From JAZDJJ01 sp043804035 (lineage in GTDB: Bacteria > Bacteroidota > Bacteroidia > Palsa-948), in assembly GCA_043804035.1 (NCBI GenBank), contig JAZDJJ010000007.1, positions 1 to 33,140 of the forward strand: a stretch of 33,140 nt of DNA, written 5' to 3'. The first letter of the stretch is position 1. Every line of letters starts with the position of its first letter. The notes under the pieces are model-generated. The model worked only from the letters and a program-made list of their open reading frames with translations, ran no database searches and had not been told where the DNA came from. Made by a program: the position numbers and the translations under genes. Shown here piece after piece: positions 23,741 through 30,050 of this stretch.

Positions 23741-23980
23741 GTTCGTCATGGCGGGCTTGACCCGCCATCTCAATAGTTCGTCATGACGGGCTTGACCCGC
23801 CAGTTCGTCATGGCGGGCTTTGACCCGCCATCCTTAGTTCGTCATTGCGGACTTGACCCGCCAGTTCGTCATGACGGGCTTGACCCGCCAGTTCGTCATG
23901 GCGGGCTTTGACCCGCCATCCTTAGTTCGTCATTGCGGACTTGACCCGCCAGTTCGTCATGGCGGGCTTTGACCCGCCAT
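23741..23980. repeat. Array of eight palindromic REP-like units
   Basis: Units beginning GTTCGTCAT start at 23741, 23776, 23803, 23837, 23864, 23892, 23926 and 23953. Each contains an (A/T)GGCGGGCTTGACCCGCCA-type hairpin (7-bp stem in the best copies). Spacing alternates between about 27 and 34 bases. Copies 2-4 and 5-7 form a higher-order duplication of about 88 bp. It is GC-rich against an AT-rich background. Confidence 0.95.
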
Positions 23981-24010
23981 CTAAAAATCTTTTTTGATTT
24001 TTATCCCGTT

Positions 24011-24058
24011 CTCGTATTGATCTTGGTAATTGAGCAGGTTATTGAGCTTTGCCGAAAT
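24011..24058 (+). repeat. Dispersed repeat CTCGTATTGA...TTGCCGAA, copy 3
   Basis: CTCGTATTGATCTTGGTAAT opens this copy, and TTGAGCTTTGCCGAAATAG closes it. It carries a short extra segment (TGAGCAGGTTA) compared with the copy at 28081-28115. Confidence 0.6.
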
Positions 24059-24114
24059 AGCCGAAATATTGGTATCTGAGCTTCGGACATTGAGCTTGCC
24101 GAAATGCCGAAAAT

Positions 24115-24135
24115 ACCTGCCTGCGGCAGGCAGGT
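24115..24135. repeat. Near-perfect 21-bp palindrome
   Basis: ACCTGCCTGC-G-GCAGGCAGGT is a perfect inverted repeat around one central base. It lies 34 bases before the Wzz-like gene. A degenerate relative occurs at 8843-8870. Confidence 0.75.
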
Positions 24136-24155
24136 GTGTGATTGAAAAATTTATG

Positions 24156-24163
24156 TACGTTTG
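24156..24163 (+). promoter_or_regulatory. Putative -7 element close to the Wzz-like start
   Basis: TACGTTTG matches TAnnTTTG and ends only five bases before the ATG at 24169. If used, transcription would start at or next to the start codon, giving a nearly leaderless message. No good -33 box was seen. Confidence 0.3.
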
Positions 24164-24168
24164 TAATT

Positions 24169-25077
24169 ATGATTAAAAATAAAGATAGCGACGAAATAAA
24201 TTTATTAGAAATTTTTAGAAAAACTTTTTCTTTTTTCCAAAGATTTTGTTTAAGTGTTTTTTCTTTTATTAGAAAACATTTATTGATTTTTATTTCTTTT
24301 GTTCTGCTCGGAATAGTCGGTGGTGTTGTGCATTATAAATTTTTTAAACCGGTTTATCTATCAGAAGTAGTTCTTTCTTCAAACTACATTGCGAATGATA
24401 TGTGTGCAGATATGATACAACATTTACAAGAATATATTGATGACGACACTCCCGAACTTCTTGCAAAAAAACTTGACATAGATATTAAGACGGCGAAAAA
24501 TATTTCGAAAATAAATTTCGAAAATTTTTATCCAAGTTTAGAAAGAGATGATAAAAGAAAAGATACTATTGTATTTGGTTCGCCTTTCAAAATAAAGGTT
24601 TGGGTTTTTGATTATAAGATTTTTGAAATCATTCAGCCAAAAATAGTTAATTACTTTGATAAAAATCCTTTTTTTATTTCGCAAAAAAATATTCATTTTA
24701 CAAATACGAATTTATTGATAAGTAAAATTCAGAAAAATTTATCAGAATTAGATAGTTTAAAAAAAACAATAGCCAATCATCTTATTCTAAGGGGAACACA
24801 AAACGGATTTGTTTTTGGACAACCGCTGGATCCGTTGAATGTTTACAGAGAAGGAATAAATTTATACAAAGAAGAATTATCGTATAATGCCGATCTTGCT
24901 GTTACTACAACTAATATCAGAGTGATGAGCTATTTTGAAGTCAGGGAAAAACCTTACAGACCTGACATGCTGTTGAGTTTGTTATATGGAGCAATAATCG
25001 GATTAATGTGCGGATTTCTGGCCGCATTTATTAAACAACAATTCATCAGGAAACAACATCAACTTTCTCCTTTATAA
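24169..25077 (+). CDS. Wzz/chain-length-determinant-like membrane protein
   Basis: This 302-residue protein has two membrane segments that frame a periplasmic coiled-coil-like domain. TM1 is at about 36-56 (HLLIFISFVLLGIVGGVVHY), followed by the Wzz-type KPVYLSEVVLSSNYI. TM2 is near the C-terminus (about 268-290, LLSLLYGAIIGLMCGFLAAFI), preceded by the proline-rich EKPYRPDM typical of Wzz/polysaccharide co-polymerases. Proteins of this type set polysaccharide chain length or assist export. No glycosyltransferase or polymerase gene lies nearby, so the role here is inferred from topology alone. The ATG at 24169 was chosen over a TTG at 24142 because the latter adds only nine unusual residues. 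The DUF47 gene follows after 21 bases. Confidence 0.75.
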   Translation: MIKNKDSDEINLLEIFRKTFSFFQRFCLSVFSFIRKHLLIFISFVLLGIVGGVVHYKFFKPVYLSEVVLSSNYIANDMCADMIQHLQEYIDDDTPELLAKKLDIDIKTAKNISKINFENFYPSLERDDKRKDTIVFGSPFKIKVWVFDYKIFEIIQPKIVNYFDKNPFFISQKNIHFTNTNLLISKIQKNLSELDSLKKTIANHLILRGTQNGFVFGQPLDPLNVYREGINLYKEELSYNADLAVTTTNIRVMSYFEVREKPYRPDMLLSLLYGAIIGLMCGFLAAFIKQQFIRKQHQLSPL

Positions 25078-25098
25078 ATCTTAAATCGTAAATATACT

Positions 25099-25740
25099 AT
25101 GAGAAACTTCCTTAACTTCTTTATCCCTAAAGAAAAAAATTTCTTTCCATTGTTTGAAAAAGCATCGGATAATTTGTATGTGATTTCAAAAGTGTTGGTT
25201 GAAATGGTGAATACATCTTCGCCTGAAAAAAGAATAAAACTCATAAAAGAGATAGAACGGCTGGAACACGTAGGCGACAATATCACGCACGATATCTTTA
25301 ATGAACTCAATGCAAACTTCATTACTCCATTTGACAGAGAAGATATTCACGAGTTATCTTCTTCTATGGATGACATTGTGGATTTTATTCACAGCGCTGC
25401 CAAGCAGATTGATCATTACAAACTGGTAGAAATTCCTATGGAGGTTATTAAACTGGCAGAACTTATTATGAACTGTGCAGAAGAACTTAAAGAAGCAATT
25501 GGCGAACTGCACTACTTGAAACACAAGAACAAAATTAAAGAATCATGTGTGAAAATAAATAGCATTGAGAATCATGCAGATGATATTTTTGATATGGGCA
25601 TAGTGCGTTTGTTTGAAACAGAAAAAGATGCTATACAAATTATCAAAATAAAAGGAGTTCTTGCGGCACTTGAAACAGCCACCGACAAATGCGAAGACGT
25701 TGCTAATGTGCTTGAACAAATTATTGTTAAGAATGCATAA
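25099..25740 (+). CDS. DUF47 family PhoU-like phosphate transport regulator
   Basis: This 213-residue, all-helical cytoplasmic protein is related to PhoU and is regularly found with PiT-type phosphate transporters. Visible signatures are FFIPKEKNFFPLFEKASDNL at the start, IKEIERLEHVGDNITHDIFNELN (Glu and Asp metal-binding pattern ExxxD), TPFDREDIHELSSSMDDIVDFIHSAAKQI, and the second repeat INSIENHADDIFDMG with LAALETATDKCEDVANVLEQIIVKNA. It probably modulates the transporter encoded six bases downstream. Confidence 0.94.
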   Translation: MRNFLNFFIPKEKNFFPLFEKASDNLYVISKVLVEMVNTSSPEKRIKLIKEIERLEHVGDNITHDIFNELNANFITPFDREDIHELSSSMDDIVDFIHSAAKQIDHYKLVEIPMEVIKLAELIMNCAEELKEAIGELHYLKHKNKIKESCVKINSIENHADDIFDMGIVRLFETEKDAIQIIKIKGVLAALETATDKCEDVANVLEQIIVKNA

Positions 25741-25745
25741 TTAAT

Positions 25746-26738
25746 ATGGAATTTCTCATTATAGTAATCATTGCTGCCCTCATCTTTGATTTTATTAACG
25801 GTTTTCACGATGCGGCAAACTCCATTGCTACAGTTGTATCTACAAAAGTTCTTACTCCACTTCAAGCGGTAGTATGGGCAGCGTTTTTTAACTTCGTTGC
25901 TCTTTGGGTATTCAAATTACATGTAGCAGATTCTGTTTCCAAAATTGTGAAATCCGAGTCAGTAAATCTGCTCGTCATTGCTTCAGGACTTTCTGCTGCC
26001 ATCATTTGGAATTTGTTTACATGGTGGAAAGGAATTCCTTCCAGTTCATCACATACGCTCATTGGAGGATTTGCAGGCGCTGGAATTGCATGTGGAGGAT
26101 TTGATGCAATTAACATTGACAAAATTCTTCTTCCGATTGCATTCATATTTCTTGCGCCAATCATCGGGATGATTATTTCTGTAATTCTTTCAATAATTAC
26201 AATGCACATCTGCAAAAACAATAATCCATCTAAAGTTAATAAAGTTTTCAGGCGACTTCAGTTATTATCAGCAGCAACTTATAGTTTAGGACACGGAGGC
26301 AATGATGCACAAAAAGTAATGGGCATTATTGCTGCTGCTCTCATAGCGGACAATGTAATTCCCGACATTAAACATTTGCCATTTTGGGTTCCTATTAGTT
26401 GTCATGCGGCTATTGCTTTAGGAACTCTAGTAGGCGGCTGGAGAATTGTGAAAACAATGGGACAGAAAATTACAAAACTCACTTCCTTTGAAGGATTTAG
26501 TGCAGAAACTGCAGGAACTATCACTCTTTTCGGAACAGGAATTCTTGGAATACCTGTCAGCACTACTCATACAATTACAGGTTCAATCGTTGGAGCAGGG
26601 GCAATTAAAAGATTTACTGCTGTAAAGTGGGGAGTAACTATTGAACTTCTTTGGGCTTGGATACTCACCATCCCTGTTTCAGCCGTGCTTGCTATGCTGA
26701 TTTATTTTATCGCTTCACTTATTTTGGGTATAAGATAA
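25746..26738 (+). CDS. Inorganic phosphate transporter, PiT family
   Basis: This 330-residue inner-membrane permease takes up phosphate with a cation. It contains the duplicated PiT signatures: DFINGFHDAANSIATVVSTKVL (about 14-35) and SLGHGGNDAQKVMGIIAAAL (about 179-198). PSSSSHTLIGGFAGAGIA and GIPVSTTHTITGSIVGAG are the paired SSH/STTH segments. About ten hydrophobic helices are apparent. The gene begins five bases after the DUF47 gene and is clearly translated in the same operon. The length is slightly short for PiT but complete at both ends. Confidence 0.96.
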   Translation: MEFLIIVIIAALIFDFINGFHDAANSIATVVSTKVLTPLQAVVWAAFFNFVALWVFKLHVADSVSKIVKSESVNLLVIASGLSAAIIWNLFTWWKGIPSSSSHTLIGGFAGAGIACGGFDAINIDKILLPIAFIFLAPIIGMIISVILSIITMHICKNNNPSKVNKVFRRLQLLSAATYSLGHGGNDAQKVMGIIAAALIADNVIPDIKHLPFWVPISCHAAIALGTLVGGWRIVKTMGQKITKLTSFEGFSAETAGTITLFGTGILGIPVSTTHTITGSIVGAGAIKRFTAVKWGVTIELLWAWILTIPVSAVLAMLIYFIASLILGIR

Positions 26739-26820
26739 TTTGTTAAAAAAATTAGTCCGAATTTTAGCATAATATATTCTTCTGCATACTACACAAATTT
26801 TCGGCAGAGAATACAAAAAT

Positions 26821-26855
26821 CAAATCTGCGGTTATCAGCGAAGTATGCGGGAAAT
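26821..26855. repeat. AATCTGCG-type dispersed repeat
   Basis: CAAATCTGCGGTTATCAGCG and AAGTATGCGGGAAA form a degenerate run of the AATCTGCG motif. A tandem version (AATCTGCGAG twice) occurs at 32575-32594. Confidence 0.4.
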
Positions 26856-26888
26856 ATTTATTTTAAGTTCAAATACTATTTAATCCCA

Positions 26889-27686
26889 ATGAAACTTAAT
26901 CACATTCGCATTTCTGCCATATCATATATAAACACAATTCCATTTATTTATGGTATTCGGCATGCAGGTTATTTGTCAGCAAAAAGCAAATCCTGTTCTA
27001 ATAAAAAAAGTTATTCACTTACTCTTGATGTTCCTTCTGTTTGTGCCAAAAATTTATTGACCAACAAAACAGATATCGGTATTGCACCTGTGGTTGTTAT
27101 TCCGCGACTAAAAAAATATCACATCATTTCAGATTTTTGTATAGCAGCCGATGGACCTATTCGCACAGTAATGTTATACAGCGAAGTCCCGATAAATAAT
27201 ATACGTTCCATCTATCTTGATTACCAATCGGAAACATCGGTAATGCTAGTTCGGCTACTTGCAAAAAACTGGTGGAAGATATCTCCTGACTGGATAGAAG
27301 CAAAAAAGGGCTACGAAAAAAAAATCAAAGGAACTACTGCAGGAATAATTATTGGCGATAGGAATTTTTCACTTTTGAGAAAATATAAATTTGAATATGA
27401 CCTTTCCTCTGAATGGAAAATGTTTACCGGGTTTCCTTTTGTTTTCGCTTGCTGGATTGCCAATAAAGATATTGATAAAGATTTTGTATTATCTTTTTGT
27501 AAGTCACTCAAATACGGAGTTGCGAATAAAGAAGAAGCAGTCAAGTTAATGGAAACACGATATGATAAAAAAATGCTGAATGATTATCTGAATAATTATG
27601 TAAAGTATCGGATGGATAAAACAAAAAAAAATGGAATGGAACTTTTTCTAAAACTATGCGAAGAATTATGCGAAAATGAGAAATGA
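26889..27686 (+). CDS. mqnA: Chorismate dehydratase MqnA
   Basis: MqnA converts chorismate to 3-enolpyruvylbenzoate, the first committed step of the futalosine menaquinone pathway. The protein is 265 residues and has a periplasmic-binding-protein-like fold. The opening IRISAISYINTIPFIYGI matches the ISYLNTxPFxYGL signature. PSVCAKNLLTNKTDIGIAPVVVIP follows, then ADGPIRTVMLYSEVPI, the IYLDYQSETSVMLVRLL segment, GTTAGIIIGDRNF and EWKMFTGFPFVFACWIAN. It appears monocistronic, 150 bases after the phosphate transporter. Together with mqnC at 3703 it supports the futalosine route in this organism. Confidence 0.93.
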   Translation: MKLNHIRISAISYINTIPFIYGIRHAGYLSAKSKSCSNKKSYSLTLDVPSVCAKNLLTNKTDIGIAPVVVIPRLKKYHIISDFCIAADGPIRTVMLYSEVPINNIRSIYLDYQSETSVMLVRLLAKNWWKISPDWIEAKKGYEKKIKGTTAGIIIGDRNFSLLRKYKFEYDLSSEWKMFTGFPFVFACWIANKDIDKDFVLSFCKSLKYGVANKEEAVKLMETRYDKKMLNDYLNNYVKYRMDKTKKNGMELFLKLCEELCENEK

Positions 27687-28080
27687 AAAATAAATTTCTA
27701 TTGCAAATCACATCCTTCCCATGGATGTCTTGACACCTTTTTTGCCGTTACATTTTCGTGATGAAGAGCATGAAGAAATCATTAAGTAAAGAAAAACCAA
27801 TGTTATGAGAAGCACCGATTTAAAATTGATTTTTGAAAAAGTAATGATTCGTTTTTTCATAAGAAATATTTTATAGCAGAATGATGTTTTTTGTCAGACA
27901 AAAATAAAACTTTTTGGATTATGCCAAACCCATATTAAAAAATTTCAATTATACCGAACAGAAATAGAATTTCGGATATTGTTAACTGTCATGTCTCACA
28001 AGGTTGTTCTGAATTTAACTTGATAATTCCCTATGGCTTGTCGCAGGGTTGTTCATTTCTTCAAAATAAAATTCACAAAC

Positions 28081-28115
28081 CTCGTATTGAACTTGGTAAT
28101 TGATCTTTGCCGAAT
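28081..28115 (+). repeat. Dispersed repeat CTCGTATTGA...TTGCCGAA, copy 4
   Basis: CTCGTATTGAACTTGGTAAT followed by TGATCTTTGCCGAAT is almost the same as the copy at 24011, without its internal extra segment. Confidence 0.6.
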
Positions 28116-28176
28116 ATTTTAAATTATCAAAACTGTTCAATAATCAATAATCAATAATCAATTCAATAAATTGTTA

Positions 28177-28184
28177 TACATTTG
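28177..28184 (+). promoter_or_regulatory. Putative -7 element for rpmB
   Basis: TACATTTG matches TAnnTTTG and lies 58-65 bases before the rpmB ATG at 28242. No matching -33 box was recognised. Confidence 0.4.
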
Positions 28185-28241
28185 TATTCTATTTTTAGGA
28201 AAGAAACAACAAACAAACTTCATTCTTTAAACTTAAATAAG

Positions 28242-28481
28242 ATGTCGCAACTCTGTCAAATAACTGGAAAAAGGATCCAGGTTGGTCATAATGTTTCGCA
28301 TGCCAACAATAAAACCAAACGTGTTTTTTATCCCAATCTGAAAGTGAAACGCTTTTTTCTTCTCGAAGAAAAAAAATGGATTACACTAAAAGTATCCACC
28401 GAAGGATTCAGGCATATTAACAAAAGAGGTCTTGCTGCTTGTCTGAAAGATGCAAGAAAAAAAGGATTAGTGAAAAAATAA
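28242..28481 (+). CDS. rpmB: 50S ribosomal protein L28
   Basis: This is a 79-residue protein of the large ribosomal subunit. It starts MSQLCQITGKRIQVGHNVSHANNKTKR, the conserved L28 N-terminus, continues FYPNLKVKRFFLLEEKKWITLKVS and ends LAACLKDARKKGLVKK. The open frame extends upstream to a TTG at 28182, but the ATG at 28242 gives the exact family start. In Bacteroidota rpmB is often followed by rpmG and a small DUF4295 gene. Here it is followed by an intrinsic terminator and an unrelated peptidase gene, so that cluster is split. Confidence 0.97.
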   Translation: MSQLCQITGKRIQVGHNVSHANNKTKRVFYPNLKVKRFFLLEEKKWITLKVSTEGFRHINKRGLAACLKDARKKGLVKK

Positions 28482-28484
28482 AAA

Positions 28485-29900
28485 ATGACTTTTTGTAAAT
28501 ATAAAACCCTTCATCTTTTTCGGAGGGTTTTTTTATTGATATTGTTTTTTTTTCCATTTCAGGAAGAACAAGTCGCTTGTTTTGCTCAATCTGTTTATGA
28601 TACCGACCTCTTGCCAAAAGAATTTCATTCCGGCAGACGAGATGCCCTTCGGAAAATAATGCCCGACAGTTCTGTTGCAGTTTTTTTTTCTTTCCCCGTT
28701 CGTAATCGTTCTAATGATATTGACTACGAATTTCATCAAGAACCAAATTTTTATTATCTCTCCGGACTTCGCGAACCTAATGCTGTTCTTTTTGTTTTTA
28801 AGGATGAATATCAAAGCAATGATTTTTCTGTTAATGAAATCCTTTTTCTTTCCGATAAAAATTCACAATCAAAACAATGGACAAACAAACGTCTTGGAAC
28901 ATGGGGAGCAGAAAAAACTCTTGGAATACAAAAAGCCCTTTCAATAGATACATTTAGCGAGATTAAAATTGATTTTTCTAAATTCAAAAATATTCTTTTG
29001 ATAAGGAATGATGAAATTAAAGAAAGCTCTTTGTACAAACAATTCAAACTAAAGTTATCCATAGCACATACATCGGCTGATATTTATTTATTATCCGAAA
29101 TGATGGCGACATTAAGAGAAAGAAAAACTAAAGAAGAAATATTGCTATTGCGAAAAGCTATAGAAAGCACATGCGACGCTCTTAAAGAAGCAATGAAAAT
29201 GGTTGAACCCGGAATGTATGAATATGAAATAAAATCCGGTATAGAATATATCTTTAAAAGCAAGGGAGCAGAACATTCCGCTTTTCCTTCCATTGTCGGA
29301 GGAGGCGAAAATTCATGCATCCTTCATTATGAAACAAGTAGAAAAAAAATAATTGCAAAAGATATAATAGTTTGCGATGTGGGAGCAGAGTATCATGGCT
29401 ATTGTGCAGATGTTACCAGAACTATTCCTGCAGACGGGAAATTTTCGGAACAAGAAAAGATTCTCTATTCTATTGTTTTAGAAGCACAAAATACAGGTAT
29501 TGCTTTGTGCAAAGCAGGAAATGATTTTCGGGCACCTCACAAAGCAGCAATAGCCATGCTTCAGAAACGTCTGTTTGAAGTTGGCATCATCAAAACACCT
29601 AATGAAGTAAATAATTTCTTTTTCCATGGCACTTCACATTATATCGGATTAGATGTGCATGATGTAGGATTATACGGAAAACTTAAACCCGGAAATGTAA
29701 TAACCATTGAACCGGGAATTTATATCCCCTGGGGTTCTGATTGTGATGAAAAATGGTGGAACATAGGTATCAGAATAGAAGATGATATTCTTATTACTGA
29801 AACAGAACCGGAAGTTATTTCTTCTTGCGTACCAAAGTCCATTTCTGAAATTGAAGAACTGATGAAGAAAGAAAGTTTGTTTAACTTGATGAAAAAATAA
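28485..29900 (+). CDS. Secreted aminopeptidase P family protein (M24B)
   Basis: This 471-residue metallopeptidase should remove N-terminal residues before proline. An N-terminal signal (R13-R14, then VFLLILFFFPF, cleavage probably after CFA at about 33) suggests a periplasmic or secreted form. The creatinase N-terminal domain runs to about residue 205 (FHSGRRDALRKIM, SNDIDYEFHQEPNFYYLSGL), and the pita-bread domain follows. The metal ligands are visible in order: D in VCDVGAEYHGY, D in CADVTRT, H in GTSHYIGLDVHD, E in TIEPGIYIPWG and E in GIRIEDDILIT. All five are present, so it is likely active. The start is unsettled because a terminator-like hairpin (28504-28534) lies within codons 7-17. 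A TTG at 28536 is an alternative but would shorten the signal peptide n-region. Confidence 0.92.
   Translation: MTFCKYKTLHLFRRVFLLILFFFPFQEEQVACFAQSVYDTDLLPKEFHSGRRDALRKIMPDSSVAVFFSFPVRNRSNDIDYEFHQEPNFYYLSGLREPNAVLFVFKDEYQSNDFSVNEILFLSDKNSQSKQWTNKRLGTWGAEKTLGIQKALSIDTFSEIKIDFSKFKNILLIRNDEIKESSLYKQFKLKLSIAHTSADIYLLSEMMATLRERKTKEEILLLRKAIESTCDALKEAMKMVEPGMYEYEIKSGIEYIFKSKGAEHSAFPSIVGGGENSCILHYETSRKKIIAKDIIVCDVGAEYHGYCADVTRTIPADGKFSEQEKILYSIVLEAQNTGIALCKAGNDFRAPHKAAIAMLQKRLFEVGIIKTPNEVNNFFFHGTSHYIGLDVHDVGLYGKLKPGNVITIEPGIYIPWGSDCDEKWWNIGIRIEDDILITETEPEVISSCVPKSISEIEELMKKESLFNLMKK
28504..28534 (+). terminator. Rho-independent terminator after rpmB, inside the aminopeptidase 5' end
   Basis: AAACCCT (28504-28510) pairs perfectly with AGGGTTT (28524-28530), and a run of seven T follows (28528-28534). 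It lies 23 bases after the rpmB stop, where a terminator is expected, yet within the open frame of the next gene. Confidence 0.7.
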
Positions 29901-30006
29901 ACTATAACTATTCAGTATCACATTTTTATCATTGTCTTTGGATTAGGATACAATGTTTTTTTATTCCGAAAATTATAATTGCTATCTAATGTTTACAAAT
30001 GTTTTA

Positions 30007-30014
30007 TACATTTG
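30007..30014 (+). promoter_or_regulatory. Putative -7 element for hppA
   Basis: TACATTTG matches TAnnTTTG and lies 37-44 bases before the ATG at 30051. The best upstream TTG is 25 bases away, longer than the usual spacing. Confidence 0.4.
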
Positions 30015-30050
30015 CCGAAAAATTAAAAAACAACTAAATTATTTATACTT

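Larger units (their letters stand above)
27687..28241. other. Intergenic region, 555 bp
   Basis: No convincing gene or RNA is visible. There is a 6-bp hairpin ACATCC/GGATGT (27710-27728) just after mqnA without an adjacent T-run, a dispersed repeat copy at 28081-28115, AATCA repeats (28138-28163), and the rpmB promoter box at 28177. The base composition is very AT-rich. Confidence 0.5.

Noticed and set aside
23741..23980. CRISPR-like array
   Set aside because: Units are palindromic and directly adjacent, the sequences between them are near-identical rather than unique spacers, and no cas genes are present.
25862..26221. 119-codon minus-strand ORF inside the phosphate transporter gene
   Set aside because: It is antisense to strongly conserved PiT motifs, and its composition is that of a shadow frame.
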